Below are positions 47,932 to 58,556 of a DNA stretch of 64,000 bases, one piece after another (positions within the stretch are counted from its first letter, which is position 1; every line of letters starts with the position of its first letter). Both the position numbers and the translations under genes were made by a program. The notes beneath the pieces were generated by a model. The model was not told where the DNA came from and did no database searches. It worked only from the letters and a program-made list of their open reading frames with translations. Origin of the DNA: a virus; IMG/VR virus record IMGVR_UViG_3300042449_000993, positions 108,992-172,991 of that record. One strand, given 5' to 3'.

Positions 47932-48293
47932 AATCATTTAAAGAATTCATAAAAGAAGATGCACCAGCAAATGCAATGGGCGCAGCAGGAATCAGTAGCG
48001 CAGGCACCGCTGTAAATGTTGGAATTGCAGGATTTGATCCTGTGATGGGGAAAATGCTTCGCCGAAAGAAACCAGCAATGTTTGGTGGAAAAAGAGTTTT
48101 TAAAGTTCCTTCTGATCGTTATCAAAAAGCATTACAAGGAAAAAAGAAATTTAAACATTATTCAAGTTATGTGGGACGCGATGAACTTGGTGAAGAAATT
48201 CAATCATATATTCGCGAAAATCCAGAAGCTCCAGTGATTCTTGAAGATGAAGTGACAGGAGCAATGTTGTTCTTAAAATACGGAAAGAGGTAA
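47928..48293 (+). CDS. Conserved protein with strong capsid-targeting-like start
   Basis: A 121-residue basic protein starting MKSFKEFIKEDAPANAMG. This is the best match in the window to the T4 internal-protein leader MKTYQEFIAEA, cleaved after I-x-E. The following Ala/Gly-rich part is flexible; then basic GKMLRRKKPAMFGGKRVFKV and a small domain (SSYVGRDELGEEIQSYIRE...TGAMLFLKYG). A family with this layout is common in T4-like marine phages. Confidence 0.72.
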   Translation: MKSFKEFIKEDAPANAMGAAGISSAGTAVNVGIAGFDPVMGKMLRRKKPAMFGGKRVFKVPSDRYQKALQGKKKFKHYSSYVGRDELGEEIQSYIRENPEAPVILEDEVTGAMLFLKYGKR

Positions 48294-48296
48294 ACA

Positions 48297-48539
48297 ATGA
48301 AAGCAGTAATTTTTGCTGTAACTGCTTTATTATTAGTTGGATGTGAGGATACATATAGATATCCATGTCAAGATCCTGCAAATAAGGATAAGGCAGAATG
48401 CAATCTTCCAGCATGTGAAGCCGATGGATTTTGCTACGATAAATTGAATGGCTTACAACAAGAAACTGTTGTGATTGAAGAACAACAACCTTGCAATAGT
48501 GAAACGACTGAAACAACTAGTGAAGAAATAGGAGAATAA
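48297..48539 (+). CDS. Small phage lipoprotein
   Basis: An 80-residue protein with a lipoprotein signal: MKAVIFAVTALLLVGC, lipobox LVGC with Cys16 as lipidated residue. The mature part has a cysteine pattern (YRYPCQDP, CNLPACEADGFCYD) conserved in small lipoproteins of T4-like marine phages, then an acidic Thr/Glu tail. It stands just before the holin candidate and the endolysin, so an envelope role such as lysis help or superinfection exclusion is possible. Confidence 0.8.
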   Translation: MKAVIFAVTALLLVGCEDTYRYPCQDPANKDKAECNLPACEADGFCYDKLNGLQQETVVIEEQQPCNSETTETTSEEIGE

Positions 48540-48541
48540 TT

Positions 48542-48889
48542 ATGTTTAAGGGTCCACGTTATACTGAAACTGAATTGATGGCTCGATTGAAATTTACGGT
48601 CGGTCTATCATTGGCATTTACATTGACAGGAATTGTGTTTGTAGTTCTCTACTCACTTATCTTTGTTACACAGCCAATGCAACAATCACCAAACGACGCA
48701 AAGTTTTTTGAGTTGATTACGCCAATTGCTACTTTCTTAACTGGTATTCTTTCAGGTATTATGTTGGGTAAGAACGAAAAAGAAAATGCTCCCCCAACAG
48801 CACCTACACCAGAAGCAACAAAACCAGAAGATTTATTGCCAGAACCTGTAAAGGAAATGGTTGAAGAAGTACAAGATCATATTGCTTGA
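48542..48889 (+). CDS. Two-helix membrane protein, holin candidate
   Basis: A 115-residue protein with two predicted transmembrane helices (LSLAFTLTGIVFVVLYSLIF near 22-41; LITPIATFLTGILSGIMLG near 60-78) and a charged, Pro/Glu-rich tail. Size, topology and position 8 nt before the endolysin gene fit a holin, but no holin family is recognised. Alternatively a spanin or anchor for the endolysin. Confidence 0.5.
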   Translation: MFKGPRYTETELMARLKFTVGLSLAFTLTGIVFVVLYSLIFVTQPMQQSPNDAKFFELITPIATFLTGILSGIMLGKNEKENAPPTAPTPEATKPEDLLPEPVKEMVEEVQDHIA

Positions 48890-48897
48890 GGTGGGTC

Positions 48898-50103
48898 ATG
48901 AGTTTAAAAGCACTTCAACAAAAGATCGGAGTGACGGCTGACGGTGCGTGGGGTCCAGGAACTCTACGTGCTGCTGCTGCATTCTACAAATTATCACCTG
49001 CTAGAGCAGCGCACTTCTTTGGTCAAACTTCTCACGAAACTGGTGGATTCAAAGCATTTAGCGAGAATCTAAATTATGGTGCCAAAGGTTTGATGGGAAT
49101 ATTCAAAAAGTATTTTCCAGATGCTGCGACTGCTGCCAAATATGAAAGAAAACCAGAAGCCATTGCAAATCGTGTGTATGCAAATCGCATGGGCAATGGT
49201 CCAGAAAGTTCAGGTGATGGTTGGAAGTATCGCGGTCGTGGTGCATTACAATTAACAGGCAAATCTAATTACGAAGCGTTTGCGAAATACTGCAATCGCC
49301 CAGATGTGATGACAAATCCTGATTTGGTTGCAGGTGAACTTGCATTCGAATCAGCAATGTTCTTTTTCGAACGAAACAAACTTTGGAGCATTTGCGATCA
49401 AGGAGTGACTGATGCTGCGATATTATCCATTAGTAAGAAAGTTAATGGTGGCACACACGGCTTGGAAGATCGCAAGAATAAGACGAAAACGTACTTCGCG
49501 CAGTTAAGTGCTCCTGCTGGTGCTGCTCCGAAAGTTGTGACACCAACAGCATCAAAGGGCATTGTTGTTCCACCTCCTGCGCAACTAGCCGCAGCAGCAA
49601 AACCAGCAGCAATCACTTCAGTTAAACCAGATATGCAGCTGACGGAACATTTTAATCTTAAAGAGTTTACCAAATCAGAAACTGCAACTCGCAAAAGAAT
49701 TGATAATACTCCAAATGCAGCACACGCAGAGAATTTAAAGAATGTATGTGAAAAAATACTTGAGCCTGTTCGCCGTCATTTCGGTAAGCCTGTGCGCATC
49801 AATAGTGGGTATCGTGGACCAGCACTTAATGCTGCCGTTGGCGGTTCTAGTAAGTCTCAGCATTGCAATGGCGAAGCGGTAGATTTTGAAATCGACGGAC
49901 TTCCAAATCCAGATCTTGCCAAATGGGTTGCAGAAAACTGCGAGTTTGATCAAATCATTCTTGAATTCTATGATCCAAAAGAAGGACCAAATAGCGGTTG
50001 GGTGCATGCGTCAGTTAAAAGAGACGGAAGCAATCGTAAACAAAAGATGACTGCGGTTACAGTCAACGGAAAAACAGTGTATAAGCCAGGATTTGTTGTA
50101 TGA
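48898..50103 (+). CDS. Two-domain endolysin: GH19 glycosidase plus M15 peptidase
   Basis: A 401-residue lysin. Residues 1-30 look like a trimmed peptidoglycan-binding repeat (GVTADGAWGPGTLRA). Residues ~35-200 are GH19 (chitinase/lysozyme-like): E47 in SHETGG and E56 in FSENLNYGAKGL as catalytic pair, then GNGPESSGDGWKYRGRGALQLTG. After an Ala/Pro linker, residues ~240-385 form a peptidase M15A domain with zinc ligands H322 and D329 in SQHCNGEAVDFE and H370 in GWVHAS. It should cut both glycan and peptide bonds. No signal peptide, so it needs a holin. The ATG at 48898 follows GAGGTGG. Confidence 0.92.
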   Translation: MSLKALQQKIGVTADGAWGPGTLRAAAAFYKLSPARAAHFFGQTSHETGGFKAFSENLNYGAKGLMGIFKKYFPDAATAAKYERKPEAIANRVYANRMGNGPESSGDGWKYRGRGALQLTGKSNYEAFAKYCNRPDVMTNPDLVAGELAFESAMFFFERNKLWSICDQGVTDAAILSISKKVNGGTHGLEDRKNKTKTYFAQLSAPAGAAPKVVTPTASKGIVVPPPAQLAAAAKPAAITSVKPDMQLTEHFNLKEFTKSETATRKRIDNTPNAAHAENLKNVCEKILEPVRRHFGKPVRINSGYRGPALNAAVGGSSKSQHCNGEAVDFEIDGLPNPDLAKWVAENCEFDQIILEFYDPKEGPNSGWVHASVKRDGSNRKQKMTAVTVNGKTVYKPGFVV

Positions 50104-50729
50104 TAGAAAATTATATTAATCGTGTTGCAATGGCAATTGATAATGCAATGAACGATGTTACTAAATTGCCACAATCTGTGTTTACCATTCCTGGTATGTC
50201 ATCAAGAGAAAATCGAATATTATTAAATGAATTGATTAAAGAAGATGATAAATACCTAGAAATAGGAGTACATAAAGGTTCTACTTTTGTTTCTGCGATG
50301 TATAATAATAACGCAACTGCTGTTGCAATTGACAATTTCTCGCAGTTTGGAAATTATGAGGAAAATAAAAGATGGTTTGATCAGTCTTGTAATGAACATA
50401 ATATATCTAATTTTACCTTTATTAATGCAGACTGTTTTAATTTAAGTGAAGAGCAGAAAGAAATTGTTAAAGGAACAAATGTATATTTTTATGATGGAGA
50501 TCACAGGGCTGAAGATCAAGAAAACGCATTAACATATTATCTTGATTTACTTACAAATCAATTTATTTTTATTGTCGACGATTGGAATCATGAGCCTGCA
50601 AAAAATGGAACACAAATTGGATTAAATAAATGTGGTCTTAAAGTACATAAAGAGTGGATATTAACAAATCACACTACTTCGAAAAATTGGCATAATGGAT
50701 TATACGTTGCGGTTTTAGAGAAAACATAA
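50100..50729 (+). CDS. Class I SAM-dependent methyltransferase-like protein
   Basis: A 209-residue protein with KYLEIGVHKGSTFVSAM (motif I near residue 58), TAVAIDNFSQFG (ribose-binding), FINADCFNLSEEQKE and VYFYDGDHRAEDQENALTYY, as in methyltransferase_24-like proteins of phages and glycan clusters. Probably methylates a small molecule or sugar. AT-richer than its neighbours. It overlaps the endolysin by 4 nt. Confidence 0.72.
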   Translation: MIENYINRVAMAIDNAMNDVTKLPQSVFTIPGMSSRENRILLNELIKEDDKYLEIGVHKGSTFVSAMYNNNATAVAIDNFSQFGNYEENKRWFDQSCNEHNISNFTFINADCFNLSEEQKEIVKGTNVYFYDGDHRAEDQENALTYYLDLLTNQFIFIVDDWNHEPAKNGTQIGLNKCGLKVHKEWILTNHTTSKNWHNGLYVAVLEKT

Positions 50730-50738
50730 GAGAAATAA

Positions 50739-51128
50739 ATGTCAGCATTAACAAATAACAAATATAATCTAGAAATGTGGCAGGGTGCCACATTTTCAAT
50801 GACCGTTACTGTCAAAGATGCCAACGCAAACGTCCAGAATTTATCTGGATATACTGCGAGAATGCAAATTCGCACAAGTTATGGTGCAGGATCAGCAACT
50901 GAATCACTCACTACTTCTAATGGTGAAATCACCATCACTGCAGCAGAGGGCAACGTTGCACTAGAACTCGCAGCAACAAGAACTGCGAATATTCCTGTTG
51001 ATTTAAACAGTGATGGAAAGCCACCAAAGACGGTTTATGTTTATGATTTAGAATTGGTTGATGGTAATGGTAAAGTTTCAAAACTTCTTTATGGCGATGT
51101 GAATGTTTATGCTGAGGTCACTCGCTAA
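50739..51128 (+). CDS. Tail/baseplate-associated beta-sandwich protein
   Basis: A 129-residue strand-rich protein: [36 protein letters not shown], then [17 protein letters not shown] and [29 protein letters not shown]. This is the pattern of small phage proteins related to BppU N-terminal domains that attach receptor-binding fibres. It overlaps the fibre gene by 1 nt, supporting that role. Confidence 0.75.
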   Translation: MSALTNNKYNLEMWQGATFSMTVTVKDANANVQNLSGYTARMQIRTSYGAGSATESLTTSNGEITITAAEGNVALELAATRTANIPVDLNSDGKPPKTVYVYDLELVDGNGKVSKLLYGDVNVYAEVTR

Positions 51129-54100
51129 TGTCAGATTATGTAGTTGTAACATCTACAAGTAACACAGTAACCGTAGTAAATCAACCAACTAATATCGTTG
51201 TTGGTGATTCAGCAATGCGTGGCGCTCCTGGACCATCAGGTCCGCAAGGAGCACTAACTCCATGGGCAATCAAAACTTCAAATTATACAGCAATTAATGG
51301 TGATCGATTAATTGCAAATACAACTACTGGCGCAGGTTCATTTACAATCACATTACCAGCATCTCCAGTTAGTGGAGATTATGTTGTTATTTCTGATGGT
51401 GGAAATTGGGGTGCAAATAATTTAACTGTTGCGCGCAATGGATCTACAATTGAAGGTGTTGCTGACGACATTCTTTTAAACTTGAAAGGCGTCACTGTAG
51501 AATTTATCTACAATCAAACAACTTGGGAAGTTACAGCAACAACAGGTGCACGTGGTCCATCTGGTGCAACTCAAAACTTACAATCAATTAGTGGTCATGT
51601 GATTCCATCAGAAGCAATCACATATGATCTTGGTTCTGCTGAGAAACCATGGCGTGATTTGTATTTAAGTGAAGATACAATTTATTTCAACTCCAGAGGT
51701 ATCGGTTCTGGTGGAATAAAATTTAGAGTTAAAAGAAATGGTGGAACAAGCCCACCGTATTTCGAAATTATTGATGCGAATAATTCGAATGCACAAACAA
51801 ATACTGCTATCTTCACATCAAATTGTTGCAACGTCAATGTAATGGCGAATGGATCGTCGACGGTTGACACGCTCAATTTGAATTTTGTAAACACATCTAC
51901 AATAACTGTAAATGTAACAAGAAGTGGCGCAAACGCAAATATTGCATTCACGACAACTGCAGGTGCCGCTGGTCCTTCTGGTCCACAAGGTTCAGCTGGA
52001 TCAACTGGTCCATCGGGTCCATCGGGTGCAACTGGTCCTTCTGGTCCTTCTGGCAATGCTAATGCAACAGCAGCAGGAAATACAAGCGAAGTTCAATTTA
52101 AAGCATCAAATGGTTCTTTTGATGCAACAGGAAAATATCTATTCTATAAAGAAAATGTGACATTGCAGACAAACATCACAATGGGCAATGTGATGACTGT
52201 AAATGGAAATACTTGGGTGTCAAGTAATTCTTTCCATGGACAACTCAGCAATACTCAACAATTCTCTAGAACATTTTATGCTGATTCTGGAACCTCTGTT
52301 TATTATGGAGCAAATATTAGCCCTGCTTTCGTTGTTGTAAACGAAAAACCAGTAAAAAAAGAAGCAATGATTCTTGGCAGAGGATTGTCGCCACAATACG
52401 CAATTTCTATTTGTGATGAGACTAGTGTTAATACCAACGACATTGCGAATAATTGGAACCAGCTGCGGGCTGCATATCCATCTTTAATTTTCAACTTGCT
52501 TCAACCGCTAGGTCCACCATCAGCTGCAGTTAGAGCAGACTTAAAAATTCCTGCATCGTTCGATGCTGATCCAAGAGCGTTTTATTATCAAGTTAACAGA
52601 GATACAGGTAATCAGCCCCCAAATACATCAAATTATCTGGAAATAACAAATATTCCAAATGATTCAACTGTGTATTACGTTATTGATAATTCTGGCAGTA
52701 TGGGAAATGGAAATATTATAGACTCTATATCATTGTTGAATTCAACCGCTGCCACAAAGAATATTTCTCTAGTTTATTTGGGTGATCAAACAACTGAAGA
52801 TTGGCCAGGTTGGTTTAAAGACGCTCTTAACGCAGAATTTGATTCTGCTGCTAACGTTGATATTTGGCAAATCTCAACATATAAAGACGCAAATGCTAAT
52901 TTAACAATTTCGACAGGCAATGAATCAGAGTGGACACCACTTATAAGAACTGATTCGCTTGGAACGACTTATGCAAATAACATTCATGTATATACAAAGT
53001 CATACTTGAATACTAATGCAAACGTCACGATTCTTGGTGGATCAAATGGTCAACATTTGACAACAGATGGCACTGGAAATTTAAGATGGAGCACTGGAAC
53101 AGCAGGAGCGCAAGGAGCGCAGGGTCCATCAGGTCCACAAGGTCCTTCTGGTCCACAAGGTGCTGCATCTACTGTTTCTGGTCCGCAAGGTCCACAAGGT
53201 GATCCAGGTGGTCCATCTGGTCCACAAGGTCCGCAAGGGGCGCAGGGTCCATCAGGTCCACTAGGATTAACTGGTCCTTCTGGTCCACAAGGTGTTCAAG
53301 GTAATGTTGGTGCACAAGGTCCGTCTGGACCGCAGGGAATTGGTCCTTCTGGTCCTCAAGGTGCTCAAGGTTCTCAAGGTGCAACTGGTGATGCAAATAC
53401 CATCACAACAACCAATGAATCCTCTGCAACTCTATATCCTGTAATGGTTGGTGCTATCGGTTCATCTCAAGTAGCCAAAGCCAATTCAAAATTAAAATTT
53501 GTCACTGCGAACAATGCTTTGATTGTTGGTAACTCTGCCATTTCTGTACTTGAAGGTTATGGAAGTCTCGCAGTATTTGGAACTGGATATGCCAATGACA
53601 CGGTTGTGTTTGGTAATGGTACTCAGTATCAATTGCTCGAATTCATGTGCGGTTATGCTCTAACAAATAGTACAATTGGTGGTGTTCCTGACGCAAACAC
53701 TATGACGATTAGATCATCTGGTGAAAATGCAGGTAATCTTGCTTTTGCAACAGGAAATGAAGAGCAAGTGCGCATAGATAGAAATGGAAACGTTGGAATT
53801 AAGATTGTAAGTCCAGTCTACACGCTGCATGTAAATGGAAATATTCATGCAACTGGAACCGTCACTGAATCATCCGATGTTAGATATAAAACAAATATTA
53901 TCACTATTGAAAATCCGTTAAATAAAGTATTGTCATTGCGTGGTGTAAACTATAATCGAATTGAAGCAAATAACACAATTTCAAATGATACCTTTATGGG
54001 TGTAGTTGCTCAAGAAGTTATGAATGTTATTCCTGAAGTTGTTAGCGGAAATGAAGAGATTGGATATTCAATTTCTTATGGAACCATGGTTGCATTATTA

Positions 54101-54175
54101 ATCGAAGCAATCAAAGAGCAAAACAGAAAAATTAGTGAACTAGAAAATCTAGTTATTAGTTTAAGAGATAATTAA
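51128..54175 (+). CDS. Tail fibre with collagen-like repeats, possible VWA insert and S74 chaperone
   Basis: A 1015-residue fibre. Two collagen-like G-x-y zones (about residues 278-313 and 658-756) flank a central region; a beta-domain with [10 protein letters not shown] follows the first. Residues ~515-610 look like a von Willebrand A domain: [13 protein letters not shown] has the MIDAS pattern D520-x-S522-x-S524, then [15 protein letters not shown]. The C-terminus is an S74 intramolecular chaperone with self-cleavage expected at S916-D917 ([10 protein letters not shown]) and a coiled-coil end ([20 protein letters not shown]). It should trimerise and bind host surface; the VWA part is my inference. 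Confidence 0.85.
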   Translation: MSDYVVVTSTSNTVTVVNQPTNIVVGDSAMRGAPGPSGPQGALTPWAIKTSNYTAINGDRLIANTTTGAGSFTITLPASPVSGDYVVISDGGNWGANNLTVARNGSTIEGVADDILLNLKGVTVEFIYNQTTWEVTATTGARGPSGATQNLQSISGHVIPSEAITYDLGSAEKPWRDLYLSEDTIYFNSRGIGSGGIKFRVKRNGGTSPPYFEIIDANNSNAQTNTAIFTSNCCNVNVMANGSSTVDTLNLNFVNTSTITVNVTRSGANANIAFTTTAGAAGPSGPQGSAGSTGPSGPSGATGPSGPSGNANATAAGNTSEVQFKASNGSFDATGKYLFYKENVTLQTNITMGNVMTVNGNTWVSSNSFHGQLSNTQQFSRTFYADSGTSVYYGANISPAFVVVNEKPVKKEAMILGRGLSPQYAISICDETSVNTNDIANNWNQLRAAYPSLIFNLLQPLGPPSAAVRADLKIPASFDADPRAFYYQVNRDTGNQPPNTSNYLEITNIPNDSTVYYVIDNSGSMGNGNIIDSISLLNSTAATKNISLVYLGDQTTEDWPGWFKDALNAEFDSAANVDIWQISTYKDANANLTISTGNESEWTPLIRTDSLGTTYANNIHVYTKSYLNTNANVTILGGSNGQHLTTDGTGNLRWSTGTAGAQGAQGPSGPQGPSGPQGAASTVSGPQGPQGDPGGPSGPQGPQGAQGPSGPLGLTGPSGPQGVQGNVGAQGPSGPQGIGPSGPQGAQGSQGATGDANTITTTNESSATLYPVMVGAIGSSQVAKANSKLKFVTANNALIVGNSAISVLEGYGSLAVFGTGYANDTVVFGNGTQYQLLEFMCGYALTNSTIGGVPDANTMTIRSSGENAGNLAFATGNEEQVRIDRNGNVGIKIVSPVYTLHVNGNIHATGTVTESSDVRYKTNIITIENPLNKVLSLRGVNYNRIEANNTISNDTFMGVVAQEVMNVIPEVVSGNEEIGYSISYGTMVALLIEAIKEQNRKISELENLVISLRDN
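53104..53393 (+). repeat. Collagen-like coding repeat
   Basis: Imperfect tandem 9-bp units (GGTCCATCT / GGTCCACAA type) coding for about 95 residues of Gly-Pro-Ser and Gly-Pro-Gln triplets. A shorter tract with the same units lies at 51961-52056. Confidence 0.9.
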
Positions 54176-54180
54176 AAATA

Positions 54181-57100
54181 ATGACTCAAAATTTAACAGA
54201 TATCTTATCATCATCCTTGCCAGTTGGTCCATCTGGTCCGCAAGGCATTGGTCCATCGGGTCCACAAGGTGTGAGTGGTCCTCAAGGCGCACAGGGCGAT
54301 CCAGGCGGTCCTTCTGGTCCATCTGGTCCTCAGGGAGCGCAAGGTTCAGCATCAACAGTTTCTGGTCCACAAGGTGCGCAAGGTGCACAAGGCGTAAGTG
54401 GTCCATCTGGAGCTCAAGGTGCAACTGGTGCTGCTTCAACAGTTTCTGGACCACAGGGTGTTTCTGGTCCAAGTGGTCCACAAGGTGCGCAGGGTTCTGC
54501 ATCAACAGTTTCTGGTCCATCTGGTGCACAGGGTGCGCAGGGTGTTTCTGGACCACAAGGAGTTTCTGGACCACAAGGTGTTTCTGGTCCATCTGGCGCA
54601 CAGGGTGTTTCTGGACCACAAGGTGTTTCTGGACCACAAGGTCCACAAGGTGATTTAGGTCCATCTGGTCCAAGTGGTCTACAAGGCACTCAAGGTTCTA
54701 TTGGTGAAACTGGTGCTCAAGGTCCATCTGGTCCTCAAGGAGAACAAGGTGTCAGTGGTCCACAAGGCGAGCAGGGTGTCAGTGGTCCGCAAGGTGTTTC
54801 TGGTCCACAAGGCGAGCAGGGTGTCTCTGGTCCATCTGGTCCACAAGGAAACACTGGCATAAGAGGTCCTCAAGGTGCACAAGGTGTAAGTGGACCACAA
54901 GGTCCATCTGGTCCACAAGGTGTTTCTGGTCCAAGTGGTCCACAAGGTGAACAAGGAGTTTCTGGTCCTCAAGGTCCATCTGGTCCTCAAGGAGAGCAGG
55001 GTGTCAGCGGTCCACAAGGTCCACAAGGAGAACAAGGCGTCTCTGGTCCTCAAGGCGAACAAGGCGTTTCTGGTCCTCAAGGTCCACAAGGAGCACAAGG
55101 TGTAAGTGGACCACAAGGTCCATCTGGTCCACAAGGTGAACAAGGAGTTTCTGGACCTCAAGGTCCTCAAGGCGATTTGGGTCCATCTGGTCCAAGTGGT
55201 CCACAAGGTGTCTCTGGTCCGCAAGGTCCAATTGGTGACAGATACGAAACAACAAGTAACACATCATTAACTGTTGGAACAGGAACAAAAACATTAAACG
55301 TCGAAACTGGACTTGCATATTCTCTTGCTCAAGTTGTTCGTATCGCAAACACTGCCTCCATTTATATGGAAGGTGCTGTATCTTCTTACAATTCTGGCAC
55401 AGGATCACTATCAGTTGAATCAACTGTAACAAGTGGATCAGGAACTTATAATGTTTGGGAAGTAAATCTTGCTGGTGCAACTGGCGCAACAGGTGCTCAA
55501 GGTCCATCTGGTCCTCAAGGCGAACAAGGCGTTTCTGGTCCTCAAGGTCCACAAGGAGCACAAGGTGTAAGTGGACCACAAGGTTCTCAAGGTGCTGCTT
55601 CTACTGTTTCTGGACCACAAGGTCCACAAGGGGCGCAAGGAGTTTCTGGACCGCAAGGAGTAAGTGGTCCTCAAGGTGTTTCTGGTCCACAAGGTGCGCA
55701 AGGAGCACAAGGTGTTTCTGGTCCACAAGGCGTGAGTGGTCCTCAAGGTCCGCAAGGTGCGCAAGGTGTCAGCGGTCCACAAGGAGTATCAGGTCCTTCT
55801 GGTCCACAGGGTGTTTCTGGACCACAAGGTGTTCTTGGTTCAAGAGTTTATACTGTTGACGCATTTGGAACGAGCAATTATCTCATCAATGGATCAAATG
55901 ATCCAACGCTTTATTTGCTTCGTGGGTTTTTGTATGAGTTTGAAGTTAATGCAAGTGGGCAACCATTTTGGATTAAGACAGCGCAAACAACAGGAACAGG
56001 AGATGCGTATAATACTGGTGTGACAAATAACGGTGATGATGTTGGTACAATTATTTTCCGTGTACCATATGATGCACCAAGCACACTTTATTATATTTCT
56101 GAAAATTCTGCATCGATGACTGGTGTCATTTCAATTAGTGACATTGGTCCTTCTGGTCCATCTGGTCCTCAAGGTGTTTCTGGACCGCAAGGAGTAAGTG
56201 GTCCTCAAGGTCCACAAGGAGCACAAGGCGTCAGCGGTCCACAAGGTCCGCAGGGTGCGCAAGGTGTTTCTGGTCCACAAGGTCCTCAAGGCGCACAAGG
56301 AGTTTCTGGTCCTCAAGGTGTTTCTGGTCCACAAGGTCCGCAAGGTGCACAAGGCGTTAGTGGTCCATCTGGTCCAAGAGGTGTGACTGGTCCACAAGGT
56401 CCACAAGGTGCACAAGGAGTTTCTGGACCATCTGGGGCTCAAGGTGTGAGTGGTCCATCTGGTCCATCAAGCACAACAATCACATCAACTGATACACCAA
56501 GTGGTGGAACTCTCTATCCTGTAATGGTTGATGGATTAACCAGCGCAACACCAAGAGTTACAACAACTAAATTTAATTTCAATTCAACATCTGGTCAATT
56601 AACGTCAAATAGCATGAATTTGATGCAATCATCAAATGGTCAAGCACTAATAATGGCGAACACCACTGGTGCAACCTTCATGACGATGTTGAGTGCAGGT
56701 TCTGGCTCAACACCAGTTCCAACAACTACAGTTGGAGCTGGACCAATTAGCATAGTAAGCGGTTCTGCATCAAACGACTTTACTGTGAATATGAGCACAG
56801 GTGGATGGTTTAATTTTGCTTGGAATGGGCAAATTGAAGCATACATGAATTCAAGCGGATTGGTGATGATGGGCAATTACATCAATCTAGATGGTGGTCA
56901 ATTAAGACAAAACGGAGTTGCCATCATTGATTCTGCGGGTAATTGGGTTGGACCATCAACAGGACTTATTGGACCAACTGGTCCTCAAGGAGCACAAGGT
57001 CCATCTGGTCCACAAGGAGCAACTGGTGCCACTGGCGCACAAGGTCCATCTGGTCCACAAGGAGCAACTGGTGCCACTGGCGCACAAGGTCCATCTGGTC

Positions 57101-57804
57101 CACAAGGAGCAACTGGTGCTACTGGCGCACAAGGTCCATCTGGTCCACAAGGAGCAACTGGTGCTACTGGTGCGCAAGGTCCTGCAGGTCCACAAGGAGC
57201 GACTGGTGCCACTGGCGCACAAGGTCCATCTGGTCCACAAGGTCCTGGCTCTGATCAAGCGCTTTTCACAACTGATAATGTTCAATTCAATTCATTAGGT
57301 ATTGCTGGAAGTCCTGGAAATCTTGCATCAGCTAAAGTTGAAGTTACTGCAGGATCAAGCACTGCAATGTTCTTGAACGGTAATGGTCTCTATATATGGT
57401 GCTGGTATCAAAGTAGTGACAAGTGCATTATTTTTGCTAATGGTACTATTCTAAACGCAACTGGTGTTTATGGAACACTTTCTGATGCCAGAGAAAAGGA
57501 AAACATTGTTGATGCTACACCAAAACTTGAAGGACTATTGCAACTTAAAGTTAGAAATTACAATCTAATTAATAACAGTGCCAAATTTATTGGATTTGTT
57601 GCTCAAGAAGTTGAAGAAGTTTTCCCAGGATTAGTCGAAGAGAATGCAAAAAATGCTCTTGATGAAAATGGAAACGTAGTTCAAGTTGGAACAGTCAAAT
57701 CAGTTAAACAAAGTTTGTTGGTTCCAATGCTTGTAAAAGCAATTCAAGAACAACAAGTAATGATTAATGATTTGAAGTCTAGATTAGACGCCGCTGGGCT
57801 GTGA
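54181..57804 (+). CDS. Collagen-like tail fibre with S74 chaperone
   Basis: A 1207-residue fibre. A very long Gly-x-y region (residues ~15-350, broken by [17 protein letters not shown] and similar beta inserts) alternates with small beta domains (~355-420; ~560-650), more collagen-like tracts (~435-555, ~655-765), a head domain (~765-935), and a final tract of 15-residue units (~935-1022). The S74 chaperone begins near 1095, cleavage expected at S1101-D1102 ([10 protein letters not shown]), ending in a coiled coil ([19 protein letters not shown]). The triplets [12 protein letters not shown] should form triple helices without hydroxyproline. It shares the S74 end with the upstream gene, so the two may be paralogues. 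Probable receptor-binding fibre. Confidence 0.85.
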   Translation: MTQNLTDILSSSLPVGPSGPQGIGPSGPQGVSGPQGAQGDPGGPSGPSGPQGAQGSASTVSGPQGAQGAQGVSGPSGAQGATGAASTVSGPQGVSGPSGPQGAQGSASTVSGPSGAQGAQGVSGPQGVSGPQGVSGPSGAQGVSGPQGVSGPQGPQGDLGPSGPSGLQGTQGSIGETGAQGPSGPQGEQGVSGPQGEQGVSGPQGVSGPQGEQGVSGPSGPQGNTGIRGPQGAQGVSGPQGPSGPQGVSGPSGPQGEQGVSGPQGPSGPQGEQGVSGPQGPQGEQGVSGPQGEQGVSGPQGPQGAQGVSGPQGPSGPQGEQGVSGPQGPQGDLGPSGPSGPQGVSGPQGPIGDRYETTSNTSLTVGTGTKTLNVETGLAYSLAQVVRIANTASIYMEGAVSSYNSGTGSLSVESTVTSGSGTYNVWEVNLAGATGATGAQGPSGPQGEQGVSGPQGPQGAQGVSGPQGSQGAASTVSGPQGPQGAQGVSGPQGVSGPQGVSGPQGAQGAQGVSGPQGVSGPQGPQGAQGVSGPQGVSGPSGPQGVSGPQGVLGSRVYTVDAFGTSNYLINGSNDPTLYLLRGFLYEFEVNASGQPFWIKTAQTTGTGDAYNTGVTNNGDDVGTIIFRVPYDAPSTLYYISENSASMTGVISISDIGPSGPSGPQGVSGPQGVSGPQGPQGAQGVSGPQGPQGAQGVSGPQGPQGAQGVSGPQGVSGPQGPQGAQGVSGPSGPRGVTGPQGPQGAQGVSGPSGAQGVSGPSGPSSTTITSTDTPSGGTLYPVMVDGLTSATPRVTTTKFNFNSTSGQLTSNSMNLMQSSNGQALIMANTTGATFMTMLSAGSGSTPVPTTTVGAGPISIVSGSASNDFTVNMSTGGWFNFAWNGQIEAYMNSSGLVMMGNYINLDGGQLRQNGVAIIDSAGNWVGPSTGLIGPTGPQGAQGPSGPQGATGATGAQGPSGPQGATGATGAQGPSGPQGATGATGAQGPSGPQGATGATGAQGPAGPQGATGATGAQGPSGPQGPGSDQALFTTDNVQFNSLGIAGSPGNLASAKVEVTAGSSTAMFLNGNGLYIWCWYQSSDKCIIFANGTILNATGVYGTLSDAREKENIVDATPKLEGLLQLKVRNYNLINNSAKFIGFVAQEVEEVFPGLVEENAKNALDENGNVVQVGTVKSVKQSLLVPMLVKAIQEQQVMINDLKSRLDAAGL
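54223..55233 (+). repeat. Long collagen-like coding repeat
   Basis: About 1 kb of 9-bp-based units coding for GPSGPQG, GVSGPQG, GEQGVSG and GAQGVSG. It is the longest repetitive tract in the window and could change in length by slipped recombination. Further tracts in the same gene lie at 55480-55840 and 56146-56470. Confidence 0.9.
56986..57245 (+). repeat. Near-perfect 45-bp tandem repeat
   Basis: Five to six copies of a 45-bp unit coding for the 15-residue sequence [15 protein letters not shown]. Copies differ only at a few third positions (gcc/gct, ggc/ggt) apart from one copy with GPAGPQG, which points to recent expansion. Confidence 0.9.
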
Positions 57805-57825
57805 CATTAAAATTAGGTTATATTA

Positions 57826-58554
57826 ATGGGAGTAATAATTGAATCTGGAATAACGATTGGAGGTGGCATTACAATTGGCATTGCTGCGGCTCCAATCTCA
57901 ATTGGAATCTATACAATAACATCTGGAACAAAACTTCCTGTGTTAGGAGTTGCTGGGCAAAGTCCATTTCCTGCGAATGGATGGACTTCAATAGCGTCAT
58001 CATCAGCTGATGACACATTCGCTACAGTTGCTTTGGGTTTCACGTGGGTTTATAATAATGCGAATTATACCAGTTTTTTCCCAAATTCCAATTATTACAT
58101 AACATTTGGTTCTGGAAGCACTCAGTTTAATGCACTTGCAAATAACTCACCTTCAATCAATAAAATCTTTTTTGCTGGTGCAGATAATTCATGGCAACGT
58201 GTTTCCAGAATTTCATCTGGAACTGATTATCTAAGATTACGATTTGAAGGCACTGCTGCTACAAGTGGCACTGCTGGCAGTCCAAATATGGTATATGAAC
58301 TTACATTCTTCAACCCAGTTAATACAGCAAATGTTCCTGTGTTTGAATTGTTGATCGGTCGACAAGCCAGAGGAAACTCTAGTGCTGGAATCATATCAGG
58401 TCTTTATAGCAACACTGCATTGTTAACTGGTGGAACTTTAGGACCATCTAATAGAGGTGTGAGCGCAAATCAAAGTTATGTTGCAGTTGGTAATGCTACT
58501 GGAACATCATGGACTGTGTATACTGGATATTATCTTGCAGGAACAGGCTATTAA
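57826..58554 (+). CDS. Probable tail or capsid-decorating structural protein
   Basis: A 242-residue strand-rich protein, very rich in Gly, Ser, Thr and Asn with almost no Lys or Glu. The start is hydrophobic and Gly/Ile-rich (ESGITIGGGITIGIAAAPISIGIYTI), the rest alternates short strands (NGWTSIASSSADDTF, NYYITFGSGSTQF). It could be a fibre tip or adhesin. No family named; position in the fibre block supports virion location. Confidence 0.6.
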   Translation: MGVIIESGITIGGGITIGIAAAPISIGIYTITSGTKLPVLGVAGQSPFPANGWTSIASSSADDTFATVALGFTWVYNNANYTSFFPNSNYYITFGSGSTQFNALANNSPSINKIFFAGADNSWQRVSRISSGTDYLRLRFEGTAATSGTAGSPNMVYELTFFNPVNTANVPVFELLIGRQARGNSSAGIISGLYSNTALLTGGTLGPSNRGVSANQSYVAVGNATGTSWTVYTGYYLAGTGY

Positions 58555-58556
58555 TA

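Noticed and set aside
54679-55224. Long open frames on the - strand inside the collagen-like fibre gene
   Set aside because: They are shadows of the GGTCCACAA-type repeat: translated, they give only Leu/Trp/Thr/Arg or Leu/Asp/Gln/His repeats with no start signals. All other minus-strand frames in the window likewise lie inside supported genes.
56986-57245. Regular repeats as a CRISPR array
   Set aside because: The 45-bp units are contiguous with no unique spacers and are in frame with the fibre gene.
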